NCBI RefSeq assembly: GCF_008973465.1
Contig: NZ_WBXN01000004.1
Coordinates: 6,736,501 to 6,800,500 of the forward strand
Source of the DNA: Streptomyces sp. SS1-1
GTDB taxonomy: Bacteria > Actinomycetota > Actinomycetes > Streptomycetales > Streptomycetaceae
Direction: 5' to 3'
Length of the DNA: 64,000 nucleotides
The notes beneath the pieces are model-generated. The model was not told the DNA's origin, did no database searches, and saw only the letters and a program-made list of their open reading frames with translations. Positions within the stretch are counted from its first letter, which is position 1. Every line of letters starts with the position of its first letter. The translations under genes and the position numbers were made by a program. Shown one piece after another: positions 51,406-62,327 of this stretch.

Positions 51406-52880
51406 TTCGCCCCGTCCTTTCCGCCGTTCGTCCGCCGCCACCAGTCCCGGAACGGCTCCGCGGGCACCTGCGGCAGATCACGCGTCCCGCTCCACGCCCG
51501 GCCCGGACCGGGCAGCGTCCGCGGATGCAGCCGCCGGGTGCGCGAGGCGATCCGCTGCCCGGTGCGCAGGGCGCCCGGACGGCTGAACGCCCAGCGGGCC
51601 GCCCGCATCGCCGCGCGCTCGGCCGCGTGCCCCTTCGCGGGCTTCAGGACCACCTTGTCGCCCCGTGAGGTCACCTGTCCGCCCTCGACGACCCGCTCCC
51701 GCAGATGCACCAGCACCTCCGGGATGTCGATGGCGACCGGGCACACCTCGTAGCAGGCACCGCACAGCGACGAGGCGTACGGCAGCGACGCGTCGATCTC
51801 GCTCCCGGTGCCCCGCAGCTGGGGGCTGAGGATGGCGCCGATCGGGCCGGGATACACCGAGCCGTAGGCGTGCCCGCCCGCCCGCTCGTACACCGGGCAC
51901 ACGTTGAGGCAGGCCGAGCAGCGGATGCAGCGCAGCGCCTGCCGGCCCACCTCGTCGGCGAGGGTGTCGGTGCGCCCGTTGTCGAGCAGCACCAGATGGA
52001 AGGCGCGCGGCCCGTCCCCGTCGGTCGTCCCGGTCCACGTCGACGTGTACGGGTTCATGCGCTCGGCGGTGGAGGAGCGGGGGAGCGTCTGCAGGAACAC
52101 CTCCAGGTCCCGCCAGGTCGGCACGAGCTTCTCGATGCCGACCACCGAGATCAGTGTCTCGGGCAGCGTCAGGCACATCCGCCCATTGCCCTCGGACTCC
52201 ACGACGACCAGGGTTCCGGTCTCGGCGACCATGAAGTTGGCGCCGGAGATCCCCACCTTCGCCCGCAGGAACTTCTCCCGCAGATGCAGCCGGGCCGCCT
52301 CGGCCAGCTCGGCGGGCGTGTCCGTCAGCCCGTCCGGGGCGGGACGGCCCCACGCGCCCATCTCACGGCGGAAGATGTCCCGGATCTCGCCCCGGTTGCG
52401 GTGGATCGCCGGGACGAGGATGTGCGAGGGCCGGTCCCGGCCCAACTGCACGATCAGCTCGGCGAGGTCCGTCTCGTAGGCGCGGATGCCCTCCGCCTCC
52501 AGCGCCTCGTTCAGGCCGATCTCCTGCGTGGCCATCGACTTGACCTTCACGACCTCCGACTCGCCGGTCGCCTTGACCAGGTCCGCCACGATCCGGTTGG
52601 CCTCGTCGGCGTCCGTCGCCCAGTGCACGGTGCCGCCGGCCGCCGTGACCGACGCCTCCAACTGCTCCAGATAGCGGTCGAGATGACGCAGCGTGTGGTC
52701 CTTGATCCGCCTGCCCGCCTCCCGCAGCGCCGCCCAGTCCGGCACCTCGGCGACCGCCTTGGCGCGCTTGGCGCGGATGGTGTGCGTGGCGTGCCGCAGA
52801 TTGCCCCGCAGCGTCGCGTCGTGCACCGCCTCGCGGGCGGCCTCGGGGAACGCCGGCATCCCGACGAACGTGCCACTCAT
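51402..52880 (-). CDS. lutB: Lactate utilization iron-sulfur protein B
   Basis: 492 residues. The N-terminal LUD-like half (GISGANFMVAETGTLVVVESEGN) is followed by two 4Fe-4S motifs: CIRCSACLNVCPVY near 325 and CGACYEVCPVAIDIPE near 380. It passes electrons from lactate oxidation to the quinone pool. The ATG at 52880 overlaps the lutA stop by 4 bases (ATGA), and its own stop overlaps lutC. Confidence 0.93.
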   Translation of the reverse strand: MSGTFVGMPAFPEAAREAVHDATLRGNLRHATHTIRAKRAKAVAEVPDWAALREAGRRIKDHTLRHLDRYLEQLEASVTAAGGTVHWATDADEANRIVADLVKATGESEVVKVKSMATQEIGLNEALEAEGIRAYETDLAELIVQLGRDRPSHILVPAIHRNRGEIRDIFRREMGAWGRPAPDGLTDTPAELAEAARLHLREKFLRAKVGISGANFMVAETGTLVVVESEGNGRMCLTLPETLISVVGIEKLVPTWRDLEVFLQTLPRSSTAERMNPYTSTWTGTTDGDGPRAFHLVLLDNGRTDTLADEVGRQALRCIRCSACLNVCPVYERAGGHAYGSVYPGPIGAILSPQLRGTGSEIDASLPYASSLCGACYEVCPVAIDIPEVLVHLRERVVEGGQVTSRGDKVVLKPAKGHAAERAAMRAARWAFSRPGALRTGQRIASRTRRLHPRTLPGPGRAWSGTRDLPQVPAEPFRDWWRRTNGGKDGAK

Positions 52881-53632
52881 ACGGCCGGGTCCTCCTTCGT
52901 GCTCGCCAGGATCTCCGCGATGTGCACCGGCCGCATCCCCGTCCGCAGCCGGGCCATGGTGCCGCCGATGTGCATCAGACAGGAGTTGTCGGCCGCGCAC
53001 AGCACCTCGGCGCCCGTCGACACGGCGTTGCGCACCTTGTCCGCGCCCATCGCCGCCGAGACGTCCGCGTTCTTCAGCGCGAACGTGCCGCCGAAGCCGC
53101 AGCACTCGTCGGCGCCCGGCAGTTCGGCCAGCTCCAGTCCCTCGACGGCCCGCAGCAGCCGCAGCGGCCGCTCGCCGAGCCCCAGCGACCGCAGTCCGTG
53201 ACAGGTCGGGTGGTACGTCACCCGGTGCGGGTAGTACGCCCCGACGTCCGTCACCCCCAGCACGTCCACCAGGAACTCCGTCAGCTCGTACGTCCTGGGC
53301 ACCACCGGCGCCAGCGTGGCCGCGAGCGAGTCGCCGCGTCCCTCGGCCCGCGCCCGCTCGCCCATCCGCGGATACAGCTCCCGCACCATCGCCCCGCACG
53401 ACCCGGACGGGGTGACGATCGCGTCGTACTCCCCGAAGACATCGAAGAAACGCCGGGCCAGCGGCTCGGCCTCATGCCGGTAGCCGGTGTTGTAGTGCGC
53501 CTGCCCGCAACAGGTCTGCGCCATCGGGAAGTCGACCTCGACACCCAGCCTGGTCAGCAGTTTCACCACGGCACGCCCGGTGTCCGGATAGAGCGTGTCG
53601 TTGACACAGGTCAGGAACAGGGCGACACGCAT
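52877..53632 (-). CDS. lutA: Lactate utilization protein A (CCG-domain Fe-S subunit)
   Basis: 251 residues with two cysteine-rich CCG domains: FPMAQTCCGQAHYNTGYR and GADECCGFGGTFALKN, each preceded by single cysteines (TCVNDTLYP, YHPTCHGLRSLG). Works with LutB and LutC. The ATG at 53632 is chosen because GAAGGAG precedes it; an upstream ATG has no site. It starts 70 bases after the rhaB stop with no obvious promoter, so it is probably read from the rhamnose promoter. Confidence 0.93.
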   Translation of the reverse strand: MRVALFLTCVNDTLYPDTGRAVVKLLTRLGVEVDFPMAQTCCGQAHYNTGYRHEAEPLARRFFDVFGEYDAIVTPSGSCGAMVRELYPRMGERARAEGRGDSLAATLAPVVPRTYELTEFLVDVLGVTDVGAYYPHRVTYHPTCHGLRSLGLGERPLRLLRAVEGLELAELPGADECCGFGGTFALKNADVSAAMGADKVRNAVSTGAEVLCAADNSCLMHIGGTMARLRTGMRPVHIAEILASTKEDPAV

Positions 53633-53702
53633 CGCGGCTCCTTCGGGGTCGGTCATGGGACGAGTCAGGGTAGTGCGGCGGCACGCGCGCGGGCAGACCC
53701 GC

Positions 53703-55163
53703 TCACGCCCGGGCGAGCCGGGCCTCCGCCGCCGCCCAGAGCGCCGGGTCCCCGCCCGGCTCGTACCGGGCGAGCGGCTGGGTACGGCGCAGCAGGCGCC
53801 GCCCGTCGGCCAGGTCGCCCACGAGCCCGTGGGCCCGTGCCTGGACGAGGACGTTGCCCAGGGCGGCCGCCTCGGCCGGGCCGGCCACCACGGGCAGCCC
53901 GCACGCGTCGGCCGTCAGCCGGCACAGCAGCGCGTTGCGCGCCCCGCCGCCCACGACGTGCACCACGTCCACCGGGTGACCGGCCAGCCGCTGGGCGTCG
54001 AGGACGGCCCGCCGGTGCGCCAGGGCGAGCGAGTCGAGGATGCAGCGCGTGATCTCGGCGGGTGACGCGGGCACCGGCTGACCCGACGCCCGGCAGGCCG
54101 CGGCGATCCGCTCCGGCATCCGGCCCGGCGCCAGGAACGCGGTGTCCCCGGCGTCCACGACCGACCGCAGCGCGGGCACCAGGGCCGCCTCCCGCAGCAG
54201 TCCGTCCAGCTCGGGGTCGCCCCAGGCGCGCAGGCACTCCTGGAGCAGCCAGAGCCCCATGATGTTCCGCAGGTGGCGGACCGTGCCGTCCAGGCCCAGC
54301 TCGTTGGTGAAGTTGGCGGCCCGGCTCTCCTCCGTCAGGACCGGCGCCCGCAGTTCCAGACCGGCCAGCGACCAGGTGCCCGTGCAGATGTACGCGAACC
54401 GCTCGCCCTCGGCCGGTACGGCGGCCACCGCCGACGCGGTGTCGTGCGAGCCGACCGCCGTCACCGGCACCGGCCCGCTGAGCCCGGTCTCCTCCAGTAC
54501 CTCCTCGCGCAGCAGGCCCGCCGGGTCGCCCGGGTCGCGCAGCGGCGCGAAGAGACGCAGGTCGACCCCCAGCCGGTCGGCGACGCCGTACGCCCAGTCG
54601 CGGGTGCGCGGGTCGATCAGCTGGGTCGTGGAGGCGTTGGTCAGCTCGGTGCCCTGCTCGCCGGTCAGCCAGTAGGAGATCAGGTCGGGGATGAGCAACA
54701 GCCTCCGCGCCTGCGCCAGTTGAGCGGAGTCCCGGGCGGCCGCCAGCTGGTAGAGGGTATTGAACGGCGCGTACTGAAGGCCCGTCGCCGCGTACAGCTC
54801 GGCGGGCGGCACGGCCTCCCACACCGTCCGCGCGACCCCGTCCGTCCGGGTGTCCCGGTAGTGCACGGGGTTGCCGAGCAGGCCCCCGTCCGCGTCCAGC
54901 AGCCCGTAGTCCACGGCCCAGCCGTCGATGCCGACCGAGTCGACCGGCCCGGCCGCCCGCAGCCCGTCCAGCACCCCGGCGTACAGCGCGAGGACGTCCC
55001 AGCGCAGCCCTTCCGGCACCCGTACGGGCCGGTTGGGGAAGCGGTGCGCCTCGGTCAGCTCCAGGGTGCCGGGGCCGACCCGGCCGACCATGACGCGCCC
55101 GCTGGACGCGCCGAGGTCGACCGCCGCGTACGCCCGTACGTCCCCACTCCTCTTCCCGCTCAT
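53703..55163 (-). CDS. rhaB: Rhamnulokinase
   Basis: 486 residues, FGGY carbohydrate kinase: AAVDLGASSGRVMVG (ATP site), GIDGWAVDYGLLD, and the C-terminal VVHVVGGGARNALLCRLTADACGLPVVAGPAEAAALGNVL. It phosphorylates L-rhamnulose to rhamnulose-1-P. The ATG overlaps the aldolase/dehydrogenase stop by 4 bases. Its position between that gene and lutABC fits rhamnose breakdown. Confidence 0.94.
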   Translation of the reverse strand: MSGKRSGDVRAYAAVDLGASSGRVMVGRVGPGTLELTEAHRFPNRPVRVPEGLRWDVLALYAGVLDGLRAAGPVDSVGIDGWAVDYGLLDADGGLLGNPVHYRDTRTDGVARTVWEAVPPAELYAATGLQYAPFNTLYQLAAARDSAQLAQARRLLLIPDLISYWLTGEQGTELTNASTTQLIDPRTRDWAYGVADRLGVDLRLFAPLRDPGDPAGLLREEVLEETGLSGPVPVTAVGSHDTASAVAAVPAEGERFAYICTGTWSLAGLELRAPVLTEESRAANFTNELGLDGTVRHLRNIMGLWLLQECLRAWGDPELDGLLREAALVPALRSVVDAGDTAFLAPGRMPERIAAACRASGQPVPASPAEITRCILDSLALAHRRAVLDAQRLAGHPVDVVHVVGGGARNALLCRLTADACGLPVVAGPAEAAALGNVLVQARAHGLVGDLADGRRLLRRTQPLARYEPGGDPALWAAAEARLARA

Positions 55164-57196
55164 CGCAGGAAAGCGGCCGCGACCCCGGCGTCGACCGGGA
55201 TGTGCAGGCCGGTGGTGTGGGCCAGCTCGCCGCCGGTCAGCGCGAAGACGGCGTTGGCGACGTGCTCGGGCAGCACCTCCCGCTTGAGCAGGGTGCGCTG
55301 GGCGTAGAACTCGCCGAGCTTCGCCTCCTCCACGCCGTACACCGCGGCCCGCCGGGCGCCCCAGCCGCCGGCGAAGATGCCCGAACCGCGCACCACACCA
55401 TCGGGGTTGATGCCGTTGACGCGGATGCCGTGCTCACCGAGCTCGGCGGCGAGCAGCCGCACCTGGTGGGCCTGGTCGGCCTTGGTGGCGCCGTACGCGA
55501 TGTTGTTCGGGCCCGCGAACACGCCGTTCTTGGACGCGATGTAGACGATGTCGCCGCCGAGCCCCTGCGCCGTCATCACCCGGGCCGCCTCCCGGGACAC
55601 CAGGAAGGAACCACGCGCCATGATGGCGTGCTGGAGGTCCCAGTCCCGCGCCGACGTCTCCAGCAGCGGCTTGGAGATGGAGATGCCCGCGTTGTTGACG
55701 ACGAGGTCGACGCCGCCGAACGCGAGGACGGCGGACCGGAAGGCGGCGGCGATCTGCTCCTCGTCGGTGACGTCCACCGTCACGGCGGCGGCCCGGTCGG
55801 GGCCGCCCAGTTCCTCGGCGACGGCGGCCGCGCTCCCGCCGTCCAGGTCCGCGACGACCACGCACGCGCCCTCTGCCGCCAGCCGGTGCGCGATGGCCTT
55901 GCCGATGCCGCTGCCCGCACCGGTCACCAGCGCGACCCGGGCCGCCAGCGCCTTCGGCGGCGGCATCCGCCGCAGCTTGGCCTCCTCCAGCTCCCAGTAC
56001 TCGATGCGGAACTTCTCCGCCTCCTCGATCGGCGCGTAGGAGGAGACGGCCTCGGCGCCGCGCATCACGTTGACGGCGTTGACGTAGAACTCGCCCGCCA
56101 CCCGGGCGGTCTGTTTGTCCTTGCCGAAGCTGAACATGCCGACCCCGGGCACCAGCACGATCGCCGGGTCCGCCCCGCGCATGGCGGGGGAGTCCGGCAG
56201 GGCGTGCCGCCGGTAGTAGGCGGCGTACTCCTCGCGGTACGCGGCGTGCAGCTCCGTCAGCCGGGCCAGGGCCTCCTCCAGGGGCGCGGTGGGCGGCAGG
56301 TCCAGGACGAGCGGCCGCACCTTCGTGCGCAGGAAGTGGTCGGGGCAGGAGGTGCCCAGCGCGGCGAGCCGCGGGTGCTCGGCGCGCGCCAGGAAGTCGA
56401 GCACGGTCTCCGAGTCGTCGAAGTGCCCGACCTGCGGCCTGTCCCGCGAGGCGACGGCCCGTACGTACGGCGCGAGAGCCGCCGCCCGCTCCCGCCGCTC
56501 GGCCTCCGGCAGCGGCTCGTACCCCTCGACGACCGGCCCGAAGGGCTCCGGCCGCCCCCGCTCGGCGAGGAACCGCTCGGCGCTGCGGATGATGTGCAGC
56601 GAGTTCCGCTCGCACTCCTCGGAGGTGTCGCCCCACGCCGTGATGCCGTGCCCGCCGAGCACACAGCCGATCGCGCGGGGGTTGGCCTCCTTGACGGCGG
56701 CGATGTCCAGGCCGAGCTGGAACCCGGGTCGCCGCCACGGCACCCACACCACGCTGTCGCCGAAGCACTCCGCCGTCAGCTTCTCCCCGTCGGCCGCGCA
56801 GGCCAGCGCGATCCCGGAGTCCGGGTGCAGATGGTCCACGTGGGCGGCGTCGACCAGCCCGTGCATGGCGGTGTCGATGGAGGGCGCGGCACCGCCCTTG
56901 CCGTGCAGGCAGTAGTCGAACGCGGCGACCATCTCGTCCTCGCGCTCCACACCGGGGTAGACGCCCTTGAGCGACCGCAGCCGGTCCAGCCGCAGCACGG
57001 CCAGCCCGTCCTCGGTCAGCGTCCCGAGGTCGCCCCCGGACCCCTTGACCCACATCAGCTCGACGTCCCCGCCGGTGACGGGATCGGTCGCGGTGCCCTT
57101 GGCGGAGGCGTTGCCGCCCGCGTAGTTGGTGTTGCGGGGGTCGGCGCCCAGCCGACGGGACCGGGCGAGCAGAGCGGCGACTTCACGGTGAACCAT
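55160..57196 (-). CDS. rhaEW: Bifunctional rhamnulose-1-phosphate aldolase / L-lactaldehyde dehydrogenase
   Basis: 678 residues. The N-terminal class II aldolase half, about 10-390 (AGGNASAKGT, HLHPDSGIALACAADG, LGGHGITAWGDT), cleaves rhamnulose-1-P to DHAP and L-lactaldehyde. The C-terminal SDR half, about 420-678 (ALVTGAGSGIG, NNAGISISKPL, YGATKADQ), oxidises lactaldehyde to lactate. This fusion is known as RhaEW (Bacillus YuxG). AAGGA precedes the ATG. It follows rhaI after 112 bases that contain a Streptomyces-type intergenic repeat. Confidence 0.93.
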   Translation of the reverse strand: MVHREVAALLARSRRLGADPRNTNYAGGNASAKGTATDPVTGGDVELMWVKGSGGDLGTLTEDGLAVLRLDRLRSLKGVYPGVEREDEMVAAFDYCLHGKGGAAPSIDTAMHGLVDAAHVDHLHPDSGIALACAADGEKLTAECFGDSVVWVPWRRPGFQLGLDIAAVKEANPRAIGCVLGGHGITAWGDTSEECERNSLHIIRSAERFLAERGRPEPFGPVVEGYEPLPEAERRERAAALAPYVRAVASRDRPQVGHFDDSETVLDFLARAEHPRLAALGTSCPDHFLRTKVRPLVLDLPPTAPLEEALARLTELHAAYREEYAAYYRRHALPDSPAMRGADPAIVLVPGVGMFSFGKDKQTARVAGEFYVNAVNVMRGAEAVSSYAPIEEAEKFRIEYWELEEAKLRRMPPPKALAARVALVTGAGSGIGKAIAHRLAAEGACVVVADLDGGSAAAVAEELGGPDRAAAVTVDVTDEEQIAAAFRSAVLAFGGVDLVVNNAGISISKPLLETSARDWDLQHAIMARGSFLVSREAARVMTAQGLGGDIVYIASKNGVFAGPNNIAYGATKADQAHQVRLLAAELGEHGIRVNGINPDGVVRGSGIFAGGWGARRAAVYGVEEAKLGEFYAQRTLLKREVLPEHVANAVFALTGGELAHTTGLHIPVDAGVAAAFLR

Positions 57197-57236
57197 GACA
57201 ACCAGTCCTTGAGGTAGAGGGTGAGCGGAACGCTTC

Positions 57237-57275
57237 GAGGGGCGCGGGGAACTGCGCGATCAGCCCCCACGAACC
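57237..57275. repeat. Streptomyces-type intergenic repeat between rhaI and rhaEW
   Basis: The stretch GGGGCGCGGGGAACTGCGCG, then ATCAGCCCCCAC, matches a sequence I recall as common between Streptomyces genes. It can fold through GGGGC..GCCCC and an inner CGCG pairing. It lies in the middle of an apparent operon. Confidence 0.5.
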
Positions 57276-57308
57276 CGCGGTCCGCGACGAACGAGAACCC
57301 GCGGACGC

Positions 57309-58469
57309 CTACGCCCCCCACCCCGCCTGCTCGCCCCCGACCCGCTCGGCCACGATCCTCTCCGCCCACCCCGAACGGGCGTACGCGGCAAGGGGATCGG
57401 GGTCCAGCCCCATCTCCTCGCGCACCTCGCGCAGCAACGGCCGCACATCGGTGCTGTACGCGTCCATCAGCACGGCGTTCGCCCCGAGCACGTCCCCGGA
57501 GGCCTGCGCGTCGGCCAGGGCGGAGCGGTCCACGAGCAGCGCCTTCGCGGTGGCCTCCTGCACGTTCATCACCGACCGGATGATCGCCGGGACCTTCGCC
57601 TCGATGTTGTGGCACTGGTCGAGCATGAAGGCGACGCCGGAGCCGAACCCGTCGCCGCGCACCACCTCGTACATGATCCGGAACAGCTGGAAGGGGTCGG
57701 CGGCTCCCACCATCAGGTCGTCGTCGGCGTAGAAACGGGAGTTGAAGTCGAACCCGCCGAGCCGGCCCTCGCGCAGCAGCGTCGCGACGATGAACTCGAT
57801 GTTGGTGCCCGGCGCGTGGTGCCCGGTGTCCACCACGACCCGCGCCTTCGGGCCGAGTTTCAGGCAGTGCGCGTACGCGGTGCCCCAGTCCGGGACGTCG
57901 GTCGTGTAGAAGGCCGGCTCGAAGAACTTGTACTCCAGCAGCATCCGCTGCCCGTCGCCGAGCCGCCCGTACACCTCGGCCAGCGCCTCGGCCAGCCGGT
58001 CCTGACGGGCGCGGATGTCGTCCTGGCCGGGGTAGTTGGTGCCGTCGGCGAACCACAGCTTCAGATCCCGGGACCCGGTGGCGTCCATGATGTCGATGCA
58101 CTCCAGCAGATGGTCCACGGCCTTGCGGCGCACGCCCGCGTCGGGGTGGCAGACGCTGCCCAGCCGGTAGGCGTCGTCCTGGAAGGTGTTGGAGTTGATC
58201 GTGCCCAGCCGCAGCCCGCGCTCCCCGGCGTGCCGGGCCAGCGAGGCGTAGTCGTCGACCCGGTCCCACGGGATGTGCAGGGCGACGGTGGGCGCGACCC
58301 CGGTGAACGCGTGCACCTGGGCGGCGTCGTCCAGCTTCTCCCACGGCGACCGGGGCACCCCCTGCTGGGCGAAGACCTTGAAACGCGTGCCCGAGTTCCC
58401 GTACGCCCATGACGGCGTCTCGACGGCCTGGGACTTGAGTGCGGCCTTCACCGCGGCGAGCTCGGTCAC
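57309..58469 (-). CDS. rhaI: L-rhamnose isomerase (Rhizobium/actinobacterial RhaI type)
   Basis: 386 residues, TIM barrel of the xylose-isomerase-like group: PSWAYGNSGTRFKVFAQQG, DWGTAYAHCLKLGPKARVVVDTGHHAPGTNIEFIV and GFDFNSRFYADDDLMVG with the metal-binding Glu/Asp/His residues. Converts L-rhamnose to L-rhamnulose. The GTG at 58469 is chosen because AGGAG lies 7 bases before it and the protein then begins TELAAVKAALKSQ, as in known RhaI; ATGs further upstream would overlap the LacI-type operator. First gene of the rha-lut unit. Confidence 0.94.
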   Translation of the reverse strand: MTELAAVKAALKSQAVETPSWAYGNSGTRFKVFAQQGVPRSPWEKLDDAAQVHAFTGVAPTVALHIPWDRVDDYASLARHAGERGLRLGTINSNTFQDDAYRLGSVCHPDAGVRRKAVDHLLECIDIMDATGSRDLKLWFADGTNYPGQDDIRARQDRLAEALAEVYGRLGDGQRMLLEYKFFEPAFYTTDVPDWGTAYAHCLKLGPKARVVVDTGHHAPGTNIEFIVATLLREGRLGGFDFNSRFYADDDLMVGAADPFQLFRIMYEVVRGDGFGSGVAFMLDQCHNIEAKVPAIIRSVMNVQEATAKALLVDRSALADAQASGDVLGANAVLMDAYSTDVRPLLREVREEMGLDPDPLAAYARSGWAERIVAERVGGEQAGWGA

Positions 58470-58528
58470 TGAGGGCTCCTGTGACGTCGGGACCTGGATC
58501 GGTGGGGGAGCGGACTGAACCTTCATCA

Positions 58529-58576
58529 TGAAACGATTCAGGACCGGAACGTATGAGTGTCCTGAAGGGCTGTCAA
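58529..58576 (-). promoter_or_regulatory. Promoter and LacI-type operator for rhaI
   Basis: On the minus strand TTGACA (58576-58571), 17 bases, TACGTT (58553-58548). The palindrome TGAAACGATTCA (58529-58540) begins right at the expected start site, fitting repression by the LacI-family regulator encoded at the end of the window. Confidence 0.8.
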
Positions 58577-58649
58577 CCCCCGTGTCGTCGCCCATCTCCC
58601 TTGACGTGGCTGCGATCAACTCGGGCCGCAACATTTCGTCCCGCACCCA

Positions 58650-58705
58650 TTGACGTGACATGGCGGCCGCGCCTAACGTCCCGGCAACCGAGTTGAAACC
58701 TTTCA
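58650..58705 (+). promoter_or_regulatory. Promoter and LacI-type operator for the rhamnose ABC operon
   Basis: TTGACG (58650-58655), 18 bases, TAACGT (58674-58679). The palindrome TGAAACCTTTCA (58694-58705) lies 8-19 bases after the expected start site. It mirrors the arrangement at rhaI. Confidence 0.8.
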
Positions 58706-58750
58706 CGACGCCGTCAGGGCCGTCCCGCCGGTGTCGTCGAGGAGCCCCCA

Positions 58751-60264
<1,514 letters not shown>

Positions 60265-60268
<4 letters not shown>

Positions 60269-61305
60269 CGGTGACCACCCCCGGCAAGGCCCCCACGACC
60301 GACGTGCCCACCTCCAGCGGCACCCGCCTGGTCGACCGGGTCTTCAAGATGCGCGAACTCGCCATCCTGGCCGTCCTCCTGGTGATGATCGCCGTCACCC
60401 AGCTGGGCAACAGCGAGTTCCTCACCGAGCAGGGCGTCAAGGACCTGCTGCTGAACGCGACGATCCTGGTCCTCGTCGCCACCGGCCAGTCCCTGGTGGT
60501 GATCACCCGGAACGTCGACCTGTCCGTCGGCTCCACCCTCGGCATCTGCGCCTTCGCCGCCGGCCTCCACCTCCAGAACGGCGGGAACCCCGTCGCCGCC
60601 GTGCTGCTCGCCGTCCTCATGGGCGTCGGCCTCGGCCTGCTGAACGGCCTGCTCGTCAGCCTCGGCCAGGTCCCCGCGCTCGTCGTCACCCTCGGCACCC
60701 TCTACATCATCCGGGGCGTCGACTCCATCTGGGTCGGCTCCCGGCAGATCGTCGCCTCCGCCCTCCCCGACGGCTTCGTCGACTTCGGCTCCGGCGGGAT
60801 GGGGGCGGTGCCCTGGCTCGCGCTGATCGCCCTCGCCGTCCTGGCCGCCACCGCCTACTACCTCAAGCACTACGGCAGCGGACGCGAGCTGTACGCCCTC
60901 GGCTCCAACCCGGAGGCCGCACGCCTCGCCGGCATCCCGGTGCGCCGGCGGATCCTCGCCGCCTACACCTTCTGCGGCGCGCTCGCCGGACTCGCGGGCG
61001 CCCTGTACCTCGCCCGCTTCGGCAACGTCGACTCCGGCACCGGCAGCGGCTACGAACTCACCGTCGTCAGCGCCGTCGTGGTAGGCGGCGTCGTCTTCAC
61101 CGGCGGCTCCGGCAGCGTCCACGGCGCCGCCCTCGGCGCACTGCTGCTCACCACGATCAACAGTGTGCTGCCCGCCCTAGGCGTCAGTTCCGTCTGGGTG
61201 CTCGCCGTCAACGGCGTCCTGCTCCTCCTCGCCATCGCCGTCGACCGGATCGTCGCGCTGCGCGTGGCCACCGCCCTGAAGAAGAGGAACGCCCGCCATG
61301 GCTGA
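60265..61305 (+). CDS. rhaP: Sugar ABC importer permease 1 (rhamnose)
   Basis: 346 residues, eight to ten helices, RbsC type. Seen: GQSLVVITRNVDLSVGSTLGICAF and the EAA-like GSNPEAARLAGIPVRRRILAAYTFCGALAGLAGALYLAR, then VVVGGVVFTGGSGSVHGAALGALLL. It forms the membrane channel with the second permease. The ATG overlaps the ATPase stop (ATGA); its end overlaps the next start by 8 bases. Confidence 0.91.
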
Positions 61306-62290
61306 CTCCCCGCTCGCGCGCGCCGTTCGCTGGGACATCGTCGTCGGCGCCCTCCTCGTCGTCGTGCTCCTGCTGTCCTTCGGCACCGTCGACGGCTTCG
61401 GCAACGCGCTCAACCTGTCGTTCCTCATCGGCAACACGCTCCCCATCGCCCTGATCGCCCTGCCGATGACCCTGCTCGTCGTCTCCGGGGAGATCGACCT
61501 GTCGGTCGCCTCGACCGCCGGCCTGTCCGGGGCCGTGATGGGCGCCCTGTGGAACCAGGGCATGGCCATCGAGACGATCATCCCGCTGTGCCTGCTCCTC
61601 GGCGTGGTGTGCGGCCTGGTCAACGGCCTGCTCGTGACCCGGCTGGGCCTGCCGTCCCTCGCCGTCACCATCGGCACCCTCGCCGCGTACCGCGGCGTCG
61701 CGCAGATCGTGCTCGGATCGGACGCGGTGACCGACTTCCCGGCGCCGTACCTGGACTTCGCGGCCGGACGCATCGGCGACACCTTCGTCCCGTACGCGTT
61801 CCCGCCCTTCCTCGTGCTGCTCGCGATCGCCGTCGTCGCCCTGCACGCCACCCCGTTCGGGCGGTCGCTGTTCGCGATCGGCGCGAACGAGGAGGCCGCC
61901 CGGTTCGCCGGGATCCGGGTGAAACGGCAGAAGCTGGTCCTGTTCACGGCGACGGGCCTGATGGCCTCGCTCACCGGGATCTTCTGGGCGCTGCACTACG
62001 CGTCCGCCCGCTACGACAACGCCACCGGGCTCGAACTGTCCGTCGTCGCCGCGGTGCTGCTGGGCGGGATCGACTTCGACGGGGGCAAGGGAACGCTGGG
62101 CGGCGCGATCGCCGGGGTGTTCCTCCTCGGTGCCCTGCAGAACGTGATGAGCCTCCAGGACGTCTCCGCCCAGTCGCAGATCGTCGTCACCGGCGTCCTG
62201 CTCGTGCTGTCCGTGCTCGGCCCCCGGGTCGCGCGCCGGATCTCCGTGGCGAGGGCGGGCCGCAGAGCCGCCTCGACTCCGACCTCGTAA
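61298..62290 (+). CDS. rhaQ: Sugar ABC importer permease 2 (rhamnose)
   Basis: 330 residues, RbsC-type permease: TLLVVSGEIDLSVASTAGLSGAVMG, FAIGANEEAARFAGIRVKRQKLVLFTATGLMASLTGI, AAVLLGGIDFDGGKGTLGGAIAGVFLLGALQN. It pairs with the preceding permease. Its ATG lies inside the 3' end of that gene. Confidence 0.91.
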   Translation: MADSPLARAVRWDIVVGALLVVVLLLSFGTVDGFGNALNLSFLIGNTLPIALIALPMTLLVVSGEIDLSVASTAGLSGAVMGALWNQGMAIETIIPLCLLLGVVCGLVNGLLVTRLGLPSLAVTIGTLAAYRGVAQIVLGSDAVTDFPAPYLDFAAGRIGDTFVPYAFPPFLVLLAIAVVALHATPFGRSLFAIGANEEAARFAGIRVKRQKLVLFTATGLMASLTGIFWALHYASARYDNATGLELSVVAAVLLGGIDFDGGKGTLGGAIAGVFLLGALQNVMSLQDVSAQSQIVVTGVLLVLSVLGPRVARRISVARAGRRAASTPTS

Positions 62291-62327
62291 CGTCCAACCC
62301 CTCCCTCCCCGTAAAGGACCCACCGCC

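Noticed and set aside
55202..57217. Plus-strand open frame opposite rhaEW
   Set aside because: Antisense shadow; rhaEW has clear domains on the minus strand.
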